Positions 32,307 to 42,120 of a stretch of DNA of 64,000 bases are shown here, one piece after another; the first letter of the stretch is position 1; each line of letters starts with the position of its first letter. The notes under the pieces are model-generated. The model had not been told where the DNA came from. It ran no database searches and saw only the letters and a program-made list of their open reading frames with translations. The position numbers and the translations under genes are program-made. Source of the DNA: Flectonema sp. DT1601 (Eukaryota; Euglenozoa; Diplonemea; Diplonemida; Diplonemidae); contig OZ025785.1 of NCBI GenBank assembly GCA_964019425.1, positions 1,201,501-1,265,500 of the forward strand, written 5' to 3'.

Positions 32307-34535
32307 ATGGACAATCAATCAACTCGTATTGCTGACTGGTTTTCTCCGTTTCGCATCTTTTACTCGGATGATGACACGGAAGAAGATCGTCGCAAGAAAA
32401 GAATCTCAACAGCCGCTATTATGTTCGGCTACTTGGGTATGGGCTCGGGTATGACGTTTCCGTCAACAACGACCGTATCGCTGTGTTCTTACGGAGTAGT
32501 AAGTAGTCTCCCATTTATGTTGAAATGGGGAATCACAAAGAAACAAAGAGACAATGAGATAGCTGCGGTTCTGCTACTCTGGGTACCGCTAATATTACTA
32601 TTAGACTTGGCAAATACGAGTGAAATGATGGATCCCATTTGGCCGACTGTAGTGTTGATGGTTGATATTGCTTTGCTTTGTAAACTACCCAGAATCGTTA
32701 CTTCAACTCTCGTATTAGCAGTAACTTTATATATGATCTTGGTGTGTGCAGAAAGAGTCCTGAGATTCGGTCTTTTTGAATTAATTTCAACTCAAAAGAT
32801 GCGCGGATTAGACAAGTGTTTCAACATAACACAAGAGGAAATAGATGCCACCCCGTGTAAAATAGATCCCACTAATGCGGTATCGTTTTATGTGGTGTAT
32901 TTGGGTGTCTTTATCCTTGACTATTACTGTACGAGGGGATTCGCTGTGGGTATGCAAAATGAACAGGCTAAACTAAAAGCCAGTGTGTCCCTTGCTGAGA
33001 ATGTTGTCACTTCTCTTGTTGGATTTGATTTGGAAGAAGCGAAAAGTCAACTCTCCAGTGAAGACACTCCGCTAACAGCAACTCTATCAACTCTGATAGA
33101 AAACTTACGACTATATCGTCCATACTTACCAGATGCTTTATTTGAGCTATCTGAGCAGGTAGGATCCCGTGACACGGTGAAACCTCCTGAAGGACATGCT
33201 GCCATCGTCTTCACTGACTTGAAATCTTCAACAGCTATTTGGGAAGCCTCACCCGATGCTATGAAGCGCGCGTTGAAAACCCACAACAAGATAATTCGCA
33301 ATGGGATATCTGAATTTGAAGGTTACGAAGTGAAAACGATTGGAGATTCGTTTATGGTGGCGTTTGCCGAATTCGAATCCGCCTGCAAATTCGCGATGTC
33401 GATCCAAGAAAAGTTCAGCTATGCTTCATGGCCTAATGATTTGGTGCTTCCGGCAGAATTTCAGAGGCATGCATGGACAGGTCTTATGATGCGAATTGGT
33501 GTTCACTTCGGAGAAGTTGCAAGCGACGTCAGTGCTTGCAGTGGTCGAACTGATTATGTTGGGAGAAGTGTTAACAAAGCTGCTCGTCTTGAAGGTGTTT
33601 GTGCACCTGGTGCTGTTGCTATTGACAGTTCTTTACGTCACCTTTTAAACATTCGTGAGGGATGGTCTACTCGACAGATCTCTGAAAAGTTGAAAGGAAT
33701 TGCAGAGGAACAAACAGACATAACCCTTCTCTTCCCTAATACTCTAGAACATGAAAGTTCAACCTCCTCAGTGTGTTGTAGTTGGAGGAGTATGAGTAGT
33801 GCTGTAAGTGAAACACTTGTTGATAAGTTGACCTTAAAGAGATCCGCCACCACAAGTATTTTCAACCTTGAAATGAGCAGCGAGGGTATTCACGTTCAAA
33901 ATCACATAAACACATCGCTAGCGAAATCCATTGGCTGTTTGGAACGTACGGATGGGTCGATCGTATCGGTTCTTGCTTCTTTCATAACTGTTGGTTGGAA
34001 TACCAGCCGCCAATCATCTTCACATCTGCAAAGTGGAATCAGATTTGTTTCACTTCTATTTGGTTTGTTTTCAGAGGGAGACGTCTTTGTTGGAATCTCT
34101 TCGAGTCCCGTTCACTGTGGGTGGATTGGAACAAAAGAACAACGATTTATTACCGTCTTTGGTGACTGTGTTCAGAATTGCATGCACCTCTGCCAATCAT
34201 GTGCTGATATTTCTGCCTTTGCCCTCTGCTCTGACTTTCCCACTGAAGTCAGTGTGTTGCGTCCTATCGATCGCTGGAGAGGAAGTAATGGTGTCAAAAC
34301 AGTTTACCAGATAAATGCTTCAAAATTAAAGCAGATAATTGCAACTAAAACACCTGAAGAAGTAGTGGACAACGAAGATCAGAGCAGTGAATGGGGTTGG
34401 AGTTCAGAATACACGGACGCTTTTACAAAGGGAGACTGGGAGACAATTGAAGAACAGCGAAACCCTTCCGACGATGTCTTGAAGAGAGTTGCTGAACTTG
34501 CTCGGACTGGAAAGAGTCTGCGAATGATATTTTAG
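32307..34535 (+). CDS. six-helix adenylyl cyclase, array copy 2 (742 aa)
   Basis: Same architecture as copy 1, with all cyclase catalytic residues kept. The start is shortened: MDNQSTRIADW replaces MTTVNNQSTRIADAY, a loss of three codons. The first outer hairpin is unique (MGSGMTFPSTTTVSL). In the shared part it has GMQNEQ instead of GMRNEQ, QVGSRD, the VASDVSACS loop and LRHLLNIREGW. It therefore shares its cyclase loop type with copies 5-7 rather than with its neighbours 1 and 3, a sign of past exchange between copies. Confidence 0.92.
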   Translation: MDNQSTRIADWFSPFRIFYSDDDTEEDRRKKRISTAAIMFGYLGMGSGMTFPSTTTVSLCSYGVVSSLPFMLKWGITKKQRDNEIAAVLLLWVPLILLLDLANTSEMMDPIWPTVVLMVDIALLCKLPRIVTSTLVLAVTLYMILVCAERVLRFGLFELISTQKMRGLDKCFNITQEEIDATPCKIDPTNAVSFYVVYLGVFILDYYCTRGFAVGMQNEQAKLKASVSLAENVVTSLVGFDLEEAKSQLSSEDTPLTATLSTLIENLRLYRPYLPDALFELSEQVGSRDTVKPPEGHAAIVFTDLKSSTAIWEASPDAMKRALKTHNKIIRNGISEFEGYEVKTIGDSFMVAFAEFESACKFAMSIQEKFSYASWPNDLVLPAEFQRHAWTGLMMRIGVHFGEVASDVSACSGRTDYVGRSVNKAARLEGVCAPGAVAIDSSLRHLLNIREGWSTRQISEKLKGIAEEQTDITLLFPNTLEHESSTSSVCCSWRSMSSAVSETLVDKLTLKRSATTSIFNLEMSSEGIHVQNHINTSLAKSIGCLERTDGSIVSVLASFITVGWNTSRQSSSHLQSGIRFVSLLFGLFSEGDVFVGISSSPVHCGWIGTKEQRFITVFGDCVQNCMHLCQSCADISAFALCSDFPTEVSVLRPIDRWRGSNGVKTVYQINASKLKQIIATKTPEEVVDNEDQSSEWGWSSEYTDAFTKGDWETIEEQRNPSDDVLKRVAELARTGKSLRMIF

Positions 34536-34747
34536 TCAGCACTCGCAATACGGTGAAATCGGGACAGATGTATCCTTGGAGAGTTCATTCATAATTATTT
34601 TGTGTCATTTCTATGCCACAGCATTGCCTTTTTTTATTTACACCGACTGATTAAGAGCCGTTATTTATTATTGTTGTTTGTGGTCAACTGTTTAGAATAT
34701 TCTTATATCTTTTGATTTAACAGTGAAATGATTTACTGAAGGTCAAC

Positions 34748-36985
34748 ATGACGACAGTAAACAATCAATCAACTCGTATTGCTGACGCGTATTCTCCGTT
34801 TCGCATCTTTTACTCGGATGATGACACGGAAGAAGATCGTCGCAAGAAAAGGATTGCTGTATCTAGTATAATGTTCGGCTATGTGGGCATGGGCACTGCT
34901 TTGTTGATCCCATCACCAGCCTATGTAACACTTTCTTGTTATGGAGTAGCAAGTAGTCTGCCATTTATGTTGAAATGGGCGATCACAAAGAAACAAAGAG
35001 ACAATGAGATAGCTGCGGTTCTGCTACTCTTGGTTCCAATGATATTACTATTTGACTTGGTATTTATGAGTGAAATGATGGATCCCATTTGGCCGACTGT
35101 AGTGTTAGTAGCGGATGTTGCGTTGCTTTGTAAATTACCCACAAGAGTTACTTCAACAATCATAGTATTAGTAACTTTATATATGATCTTGCTGTGTTCA
35201 GAAAGAATCCTGAGATTCGGTCTTTTCGAACTGATACCAAGCAAAAAGATGAGATTATTAGACACATGTTTCAACATAACACAAGACGAAATAGATGCCA
35301 CCCCGTGTAAAATGGGTGCGGCTGACGTGATGTCTATTACTGTAGTATATTTAGGTGTCTTTATCCTTGACTATTACTGTACGAGGGGATTCGCTGTGGG
35401 TATGCGAAATGAACAGGCTAAACTAAAAGCCAGTGTGTCCCTTGCTGAGAATGTTGTCACTTCTCTTGTTAGATTTGATTTGGAAGAAGCGAAAAGTCAA
35501 CTCTCCAGTGAAGACACTCCGCTAACAGCAACTCTATCAACTCTGATAGAAAACTTACGACTATATCGTCCATACTTACCAGATGCTTTATTTGAGCTTT
35601 CTGAGCAGGTGAGATCCCGTGACACGGTGAAACCTCCTGAAGGACATGCTGCCATAGTCTTCACTGACTTGAAATCATCAACAGCTATTTGGGAAGCCTC
35701 ACCCGATGCTATGAAGCGCGCGTTGAAAACCCACAACAAGATAATTCGCAATGGGATATCTGAATTTGAAGGTTACGAAGTGAAAACGATTGGAGATTCG
35801 TTTATGGTGGCGTTTGCCGAATTCGAATCCGCCTGCAAATTCGCGATGTCGATCCAAGAGAAGTTCAGCTATGCTTCATGGCCTAATGATTTGGTGCTTC
35901 CGGCAGAATTTCAGAGGCATGCATGGACAGGTCTTATGATGCGAATTGGTGTTCACTTCGGAGAAGTTGAAAGCGACCTCGACACTCACAATGGTCGAAC
36001 TGATTATGTTGGGAGAAGTGTTAACAAAGCTGCTCGTCTTGAAGGTGTTTGTGCACCTGGTGCTGTTGCTATTGACAGTTCTTTACTACACTTTTTAAAC
36101 ATTCATGAGGGATGGTCTACTCGACAGATCTCTGAAAAGTTGAAAGGAATTGCAGAGGAACAAACGGACATAACCCTTCTCTTCCCTAATACTCTAGAAC
36201 ATGAAAGTTCAACCTCCTCAGTGTGTTGTAGTTGGAGGAGTATGAGTAGTGCTGTAAGTGAAACACTTGTTGATAAGTTGACCTTAAAGAGATCCGCCAC
36301 CACAAGTATTTTCAACCTTGAAATGAGCAGCGAGGGTATTCACGTTCAAAATCACATAAACACATCGCTAGCGAAATCCATTGGCTGTTTGGAACGTACG
36401 GATGGGTCGATCGTATCGGTTCTTGCTTCTTTCATAACTGTTGGTTGGAATACCAGCCGCCAATCATCTTCACATCTGCAAAGTGGAATCAGATTTGTTT
36501 CACTTCTGTTTGGTTTGTTTTCAGAGGGAGACGTCTTTGTTGGAATCTCTTCGAGTCCCGTTCACTGTGGGTGGATTGGAACAAAAGAACAACGATTTAT
36601 TACCGTCTTTGGTGACTGTGTTCAGAATTGCATGCACCTCTGCCAATCATGTGCTGATATTTCTGCCTTTGCCCTCTGCTCTGACTTTCCCACTGAAGTC
36701 AGTGTGTTGCGTCCTATCGATCGCTGGAGAGGAAGTAATGGTGTCAAAACAGTTTACCAGATAAATGCTTCAAAATTAAAGCAGATAATTGCAACTAAAA
36801 CACCTGAAGAAGTAGTGGACAACGAAGATCAGAGCAGTGAATGGGGTTGGAGTTCAGAATACACGGACGCTTTTACAAAGGGAGACTGGGAGACAATTGA
36901 AGAACAGCGAAACCCTTCCGACGATGTCTTGAAGAGAGTTGCTGAACTTGCTCGGACTGGAAAGAGTCTGCGAATGATATTTTAG
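34748..36985 (+). CDS. six-helix adenylyl cyclase, array copy 3 (745 aa)
   Basis: Catalytic residues complete. The first outer hairpin reads MGTALLIPSPAYVTL, and the segment before helix 6 is KMGAADVMSITVVYLG, the most divergent of the set there. It carries SLVRFDL and QVRSRD (shared with copy 5), the VESDLDTHN loop (shared with 1 and 4) and LLHFLNIHEGW (shared with 4). It is followed by the long 235-bp spacer, as is copy 1, which suggests that copies 1+2 and 3+4 descend from a two-gene unit. Confidence 0.92.
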   Translation: MTTVNNQSTRIADAYSPFRIFYSDDDTEEDRRKKRIAVSSIMFGYVGMGTALLIPSPAYVTLSCYGVASSLPFMLKWAITKKQRDNEIAAVLLLLVPMILLFDLVFMSEMMDPIWPTVVLVADVALLCKLPTRVTSTIIVLVTLYMILLCSERILRFGLFELIPSKKMRLLDTCFNITQDEIDATPCKMGAADVMSITVVYLGVFILDYYCTRGFAVGMRNEQAKLKASVSLAENVVTSLVRFDLEEAKSQLSSEDTPLTATLSTLIENLRLYRPYLPDALFELSEQVRSRDTVKPPEGHAAIVFTDLKSSTAIWEASPDAMKRALKTHNKIIRNGISEFEGYEVKTIGDSFMVAFAEFESACKFAMSIQEKFSYASWPNDLVLPAEFQRHAWTGLMMRIGVHFGEVESDLDTHNGRTDYVGRSVNKAARLEGVCAPGAVAIDSSLLHFLNIHEGWSTRQISEKLKGIAEEQTDITLLFPNTLEHESSTSSVCCSWRSMSSAVSETLVDKLTLKRSATTSIFNLEMSSEGIHVQNHINTSLAKSIGCLERTDGSIVSVLASFITVGWNTSRQSSSHLQSGIRFVSLLFGLFSEGDVFVGISSSPVHCGWIGTKEQRFITVFGDCVQNCMHLCQSCADISAFALCSDFPTEVSVLRPIDRWRGSNGVKTVYQINASKLKQIIATKTPEEVVDNEDQSSEWGWSSEYTDAFTKGDWETIEEQRNPSDDVLKRVAELARTGKSLRMIF

Positions 36986-37220
36986 TCAGCACTCGCAATA
37001 CGGTGAAATCGGGACAGATGTATCCTTGGAGAGTTCATTCATAATTATTTTGTGTCATTTCTATGCCACAGCATTGCCCTTTTTTATTTACACCGACAAG
37101 GTTCGGAGAAGAAACTATTCAGATTAAGAGCCGTTATTTATTATTGTTGTCTGTGGTCAACTGTTTAGAGTATTCTTATATCTTTTGATTTAACAGTGAA
37201 ATGATTTACTGAAGGTCAAC

Positions 37221-39458
37221 ATGACGACAGTAAACAATCAATCAACTCGTATTGCTGACGCGTATTCTCCGTTTCGAATCTTTTACTCGGATGATGACAC
37301 GGAAGAAGATCGTCGCAAGAAAAGGATTTCTATATCTACTATAATATTCGGCTATGTGGGGATAGGAACGACTTTCTTCTCTCTATCAATCACTTTCGTA
37401 ACGCTTTCTTTTTACGGAGTAGTAAGTAGTCTCCCATTTATGTTGAAATGGGGAATCACAAAGAAACAAACAGACAATGAGATAGCTGCGGTTCTGTTAC
37501 TCTGGATACCACTCATTTTGCTAGTAGACTTAACACATATGAGTGAAATGATGGATCCCGTTTGGCCGACTGTAGTGTTAGTAGCGGATGTTGCGTTGCT
37601 CTGTAAATTACCCACAAGAGTTGCTTCAACAATCGTATTAGCAGTATCTTTCTATATGATCTTAGTGTGTTTTGAAAGAATCCTGAGATTTGGTCTTTTT
37701 GACATATTATCAACCAAAAAGATGAGATTATTAGACACATGTTTCAACATCACACAAGAAGAAATAGATGCCACCCCGTGTAAAACTGAACCCGTTGATG
37801 CTGCAGCGTTTTGTATTGTTTATTTGGGTGTCTTTATCCTTGACTATTACTGTACGATGGGATTCGCTGTGGGTATGCGAAATGAACAGGCTAAACTAAA
37901 AGCCAGTGTGTCCCTTGCTGAGAATGTTGTCACTTCTCTTGTTGGATTTGATTTGGAAGAAGCGAAAAGTCAACTCTCCAGTGAAGACACTCCGCTAACA
38001 GCAACTCTATCAACTCTGATAGAAAACTTACGACTATATCGTCCATACTTACCAGATGCTTTATTTGAGCTATCTGAGCAGGTAGGATCCCGTGACACGG
38101 TGAAACCTCCTGAAGGACATGCTGCCATAGTCTTCACTGACTTGAAATCTTCAACAGCTATTTGGGAAGCCTCACCCGATGCTATGAAGCGCGCGTTGAA
38201 AACCCACAACAAGATAATTCGCAATGGGATATCTGAATTTGAAGGTTACGAAGTGAAAACGATTGGAGATTCGTTTATGGTGGCGTTTGCCGAATTCGAA
38301 TCCGCCTGCAAATTCGCGATGTCGATCCAAGAAAAGTTCAGCTATGCTTCATGGCCTAATGATTTGGTGCTTCCGGCAGAATTCCAAAGGCATGCATGGA
38401 CAGGTCTTATGATGCGAATTGGTGTTCACTTCGGAGAAGTTGAAAGCGACCTCGACACTCACAATGGTCGAACTGATTATGTTGGGAGAAGTGTTAACAA
38501 AGCTGCTCGTCTTGAAGGTGTTTGTGCACCTGGTGCTGTTGCTATTGACAGTTCTTTACTACACTTTTTAAACATTCATGAGGGATGGTCTACTCGACAG
38601 ATCTCTGAAAAGTTGAAAGGAATTGCAGAGGAACAAACAGACATAACCCTTCTCTTCCCTAATACTCTAGAACATGAAAGTTCAACCTCCTCAGTGTGTT
38701 GTAGTTGGAGGAGTATGAGTAGTGCTGTAAGTGAAACACTTGTTGATAAGTTGACTTTAAAGAGATCCGCCACCACAAGTATTTTCAACCTTGAAATGAG
38801 CAGCGAGGGTATTCACGTTCAAAATCACATAAACACATCGCTAGCGAAATCCATTGGCTGTTTGGAACGTACGGATGGGTCGATCGTATCGGTTCTTGCT
38901 TCTTTCATAACTGTTGGTTGGAATACCAGCCGCCAATCATCTTCACATCTGCAAAGTGGAATCAGATTTGTTTCACTTCTGTTTGGTTTGTTTTCAGAGG
39001 GAGACGTCTTTGTTGGAATCTCTTCGAGTCCCGTTCACTGTGGGTGGATTGGAACAAAAGAACAACGATTTATTACCGTCTTTGGTGACTGTGTTCAGAA
39101 TTGCATGCACCTCTGCCAATCATGTGCTGATATTTCTGCCTTTGCCCTCTGCTCTGACTTTCCCACTGAAGTCAGTGTGTTGCGTCCTATCGATCGCTGG
39201 AGAGGAAGTAATAGTGTCAAAACAGTTTACCAGATAAATGCTTCAAAATTAAAGCAGATAATTGCAACTAAAACACCTGAAGAAGTAGTGGACAACGAAG
39301 ATCAGAGCAGTGAATGGGGTTGGAGTTCAGAATACACGGACGCTTTTACAAAAGGAGACTGGGAGACAATTGAAGAACAGCGAAACCCTTCCGACGATGT
39401 CTTGAAGAGAGTTGCTGAACTTGCTCGGACTGGAAAGAGTCTGCGAATGATATTTTAG
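37221..39458 (+). CDS. six-helix adenylyl cyclase, array copy 4 (745 aa)
   Basis: Catalytic residues complete. The first outer hairpin is IGTTFFSLSITFVTL, more hydrophobic than in the other copies. It reads CTMGFAV after helix 6 (shared with 6 and 7) where the others have CTRGFAV. It has QVGSRD, the VESDLDTHN loop and LLHFLNIHEGW, and keeps SNSVK near the end as copy 1 does, whereas copies 2, 3 and 5-7 have SNGVK. Confidence 0.92.
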   Translation: MTTVNNQSTRIADAYSPFRIFYSDDDTEEDRRKKRISISTIIFGYVGIGTTFFSLSITFVTLSFYGVVSSLPFMLKWGITKKQTDNEIAAVLLLWIPLILLVDLTHMSEMMDPVWPTVVLVADVALLCKLPTRVASTIVLAVSFYMILVCFERILRFGLFDILSTKKMRLLDTCFNITQEEIDATPCKTEPVDAAAFCIVYLGVFILDYYCTMGFAVGMRNEQAKLKASVSLAENVVTSLVGFDLEEAKSQLSSEDTPLTATLSTLIENLRLYRPYLPDALFELSEQVGSRDTVKPPEGHAAIVFTDLKSSTAIWEASPDAMKRALKTHNKIIRNGISEFEGYEVKTIGDSFMVAFAEFESACKFAMSIQEKFSYASWPNDLVLPAEFQRHAWTGLMMRIGVHFGEVESDLDTHNGRTDYVGRSVNKAARLEGVCAPGAVAIDSSLLHFLNIHEGWSTRQISEKLKGIAEEQTDITLLFPNTLEHESSTSSVCCSWRSMSSAVSETLVDKLTLKRSATTSIFNLEMSSEGIHVQNHINTSLAKSIGCLERTDGSIVSVLASFITVGWNTSRQSSSHLQSGIRFVSLLFGLFSEGDVFVGISSSPVHCGWIGTKEQRFITVFGDCVQNCMHLCQSCADISAFALCSDFPTEVSVLRPIDRWRGSNSVKTVYQINASKLKQIIATKTPEEVVDNEDQSSEWGWSSEYTDAFTKGDWETIEEQRNPSDDVLKRVAELARTGKSLRMIF

Positions 39459-39670
39459 TCAGCACTCGCAATACGGTGAAATCGGGACAGATGTATCCTT
39501 GGAGAGTTCATTCATAATTATTTTGTGTCATTTCTATGCCACAGCATTGCCTTTTTTTATTTACACCGACTGATTAAGAGCCGTTATTTATTATTGTTGT
39601 TTGTGGTCAACTGTTTAGAATATTCTTATATCTTTTGATTTAACAGTGAAATGATTTACTGAAGGTCAAC

Positions 39671-41908
39671 ATGACGACAGTAAACAATCAATCAACTCGT
39701 ATTGCTGACGCGTATTCTCCGTTTCGCATCTTTTACTCGGATGATGACACGGAAGAAGATCGTCGCAAGAAAAAAATCTCTACATCTACTGTAATGTTCG
39801 GCTATGTGGGTATGGGGGCGTCTTTGTTATCTGCAACTTCAACCTATGTAATGCTTTATTCTTACTGTGTATTAAGTAGTCTCCCATTTATGTTGAAATG
39901 GGCGATCACGAAAAAACAAAGAGACAATGAGATAGCTGCGGTTCTGCTACTCTGGGTACCACTAATATTACTATTTGACTTGGTACATATGAGTGAGATG
40001 ATGGATCCCATTTGGCCGACTGTAGTGTTGACAGTTGATGTCACATTGCTTTGTAAATTACCCACAAGAGTTACTTCAACAATCGTATTAACTGTATCCT
40101 TCTATATGTCCTTGTTGTGTGCAGAAAGAATCCTGAGATTTGGTCTTTTTGACATATTCCCAGTCGAAAAACTAAAACTTATGAACAAGTGTTTCAACAT
40201 CACACAAGAGGAAATAGATGCCACCCCGTGCAAAATAGAACCAACATATGCGGTCACGTTTTGTATGTTATATTTAGGTGTCTTTATCCTTGACTATTAC
40301 TGTACGAGGGGATTCGCTGTGGGTATGCGAAATGAACAGGCTAAACTAAAAGCCAGTGTGTCCCTTGCTGAGAATGTTGTCACTTCTCTTGTTAGATTTG
40401 ATTTGGAAGAAGCGAAAAGTCAACTCTCCAGTGAAGACACTCCGCTAACAGCAACTCTATCAACTCTGATAGAAAACTTACGACTATATCGTCCATACTT
40501 ACCAGATGCTTTATTTGAGCTTTCTGAGCAGGTGAGATCCCGTGACACGGTGAAACCTCCTGAAGGACATGCTGCCATAGTCTTCACTGACTTGAAATCA
40601 TCAACAGCTATTTGGGAAGCCTCACCTGATGCTATGAAGCGCGCGTTGAAAACCCACAACAAGATAATTCGCAATGGGATATCTGAATTTGAAGGTTACG
40701 AAGTGAAAACGATTGGAGATTCGTTTATGGTGGCGTTTGCCGAATTCGAATCCGCCTGCAAATTCGCGATGTCGATCCAAGAAAAGTTCAGCTATGCTTC
40801 ATGGCCTAATGATTTGGTGCTTCCGGCAGAATTCCAAAGGCATGCATGGACAGGTCTTATGATGCGAATTGGTGTTCACTTCGGAGAAGTTGCAAGCGAC
40901 GTCAGTGCTTGCAGTGGTCGAACTGATTATGTTGGGAGAAGTGTTAACAAAGCTGCTCGTCTTGAAGGTGTTTGTGCACCTGGTGCTGTTGCTATTGACA
41001 GTTCTTTACGTCACCTTTTAAACATTCGTGAGGGATGGTCTACTCGACAGATCTCTGAAAAGTTGAAAGGAATTGCAGAGGAACAAACAGACATAACCCT
41101 TCTCTTCCCTAATACTCTAGAACATGAAAGTTCAACCTCCTCAGTGTGTTGTAGTTGGAGGAGTATGAGTAGTGCTGTAAGTGAAACACTTGTTGATAAG
41201 TTGACCTTAAAGAGATCCGCCACCACAAGTATTTTCAACCTTGAAATGAGCAGCGAGGGTATTCACGTTCAAAATCACATAAACACATCGCTAGCGAAAT
41301 CCATTGGCTGTTTGGAACGTACGGATGGGTCGATCGTATCGGTTCTTGCTTCTTTCATAACTGTTGGTTGGAATACCAGCCGCCAATCATCTTCACATCT
41401 GCAAAGTGGAATCAGATTTGTTTCACTTCTGTTTGGTTTGTTTTCAGAGGGAGACGTCTTTGTTGGAATCTCTTCGAGTCCCGTTCACTGTGGGTGGATT
41501 GGAACAAAAGAACAACGATTTATTACCGTCTTTGGTGACTGTGTTCAGAATTGCATGCACCTCTGCCAATCATGTGCTGATATTTCTGCCTTTGCCCTCT
41601 GCTCTGACTTTCCCACTGAAGTCAGTGTGTTGCGTCCTATCGATCGCTGGAGAGGAAGTAATGGTGTCAAAACAGTTTACCAGATAAATGCTTCAAAATT
41701 AAAGCAGATAATTGCAACTAAAGCACCTGAAGAAGTAGTGGACAACGAAGATCAGAGCAGTGAATGGGGTTGGAGTTCAGAATACACGGACGCTTTTACA
41801 AAGGGAGACTGGGAGACAATTGAAGAACAGCGAAACCCTTCCGACGATGTCTTGAAGAGAGTTGCTGAACTTGCTCGGACTGGAAAGAGTCTGCGAATGA
41901 TATTTTAG
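39671..41908 (+). CDS. six-helix adenylyl cyclase, array copy 5 (745 aa)
   Basis: Catalytic residues complete. The first outer hairpin is MGASLLSATSTYVML, and the loop before the Cys pair is distinctive (DIFPVEKLKLMNKCF). It combines the SLVRFDL/QVRSRD type of copy 3 with the VASDVSACS/LRHLLNIREGW type of copy 2. ATKAPEE near the C-terminus and CAATTCGG just after the stop are shared only with copy 6. Confidence 0.92.
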   Translation: MTTVNNQSTRIADAYSPFRIFYSDDDTEEDRRKKKISTSTVMFGYVGMGASLLSATSTYVMLYSYCVLSSLPFMLKWAITKKQRDNEIAAVLLLWVPLILLFDLVHMSEMMDPIWPTVVLTVDVTLLCKLPTRVTSTIVLTVSFYMSLLCAERILRFGLFDIFPVEKLKLMNKCFNITQEEIDATPCKIEPTYAVTFCMLYLGVFILDYYCTRGFAVGMRNEQAKLKASVSLAENVVTSLVRFDLEEAKSQLSSEDTPLTATLSTLIENLRLYRPYLPDALFELSEQVRSRDTVKPPEGHAAIVFTDLKSSTAIWEASPDAMKRALKTHNKIIRNGISEFEGYEVKTIGDSFMVAFAEFESACKFAMSIQEKFSYASWPNDLVLPAEFQRHAWTGLMMRIGVHFGEVASDVSACSGRTDYVGRSVNKAARLEGVCAPGAVAIDSSLRHLLNIREGWSTRQISEKLKGIAEEQTDITLLFPNTLEHESSTSSVCCSWRSMSSAVSETLVDKLTLKRSATTSIFNLEMSSEGIHVQNHINTSLAKSIGCLERTDGSIVSVLASFITVGWNTSRQSSSHLQSGIRFVSLLFGLFSEGDVFVGISSSPVHCGWIGTKEQRFITVFGDCVQNCMHLCQSCADISAFALCSDFPTEVSVLRPIDRWRGSNGVKTVYQINASKLKQIIATKAPEEVVDNEDQSSEWGWSSEYTDAFTKGDWETIEEQRNPSDDVLKRVAELARTGKSLRMIF

Positions 41909-42120
41909 TCAGCACTCGCAATTCGGTGAAATCGGGACAGATGTATCCTTGGAGAGTTCATTCATAATTATTTTGTGTCATTTCTATGCCACAGCATTGC
42001 CTTTTTTTATTTACACCGACTGATTAAGAGCCGTTATTTATTATTGTTGTTTGTGGTCAACTGTTTAGAATATTCTTATATCTTTTGATTTAACAGTGAA
42101 ATGATTTACTGAAGGTCAAC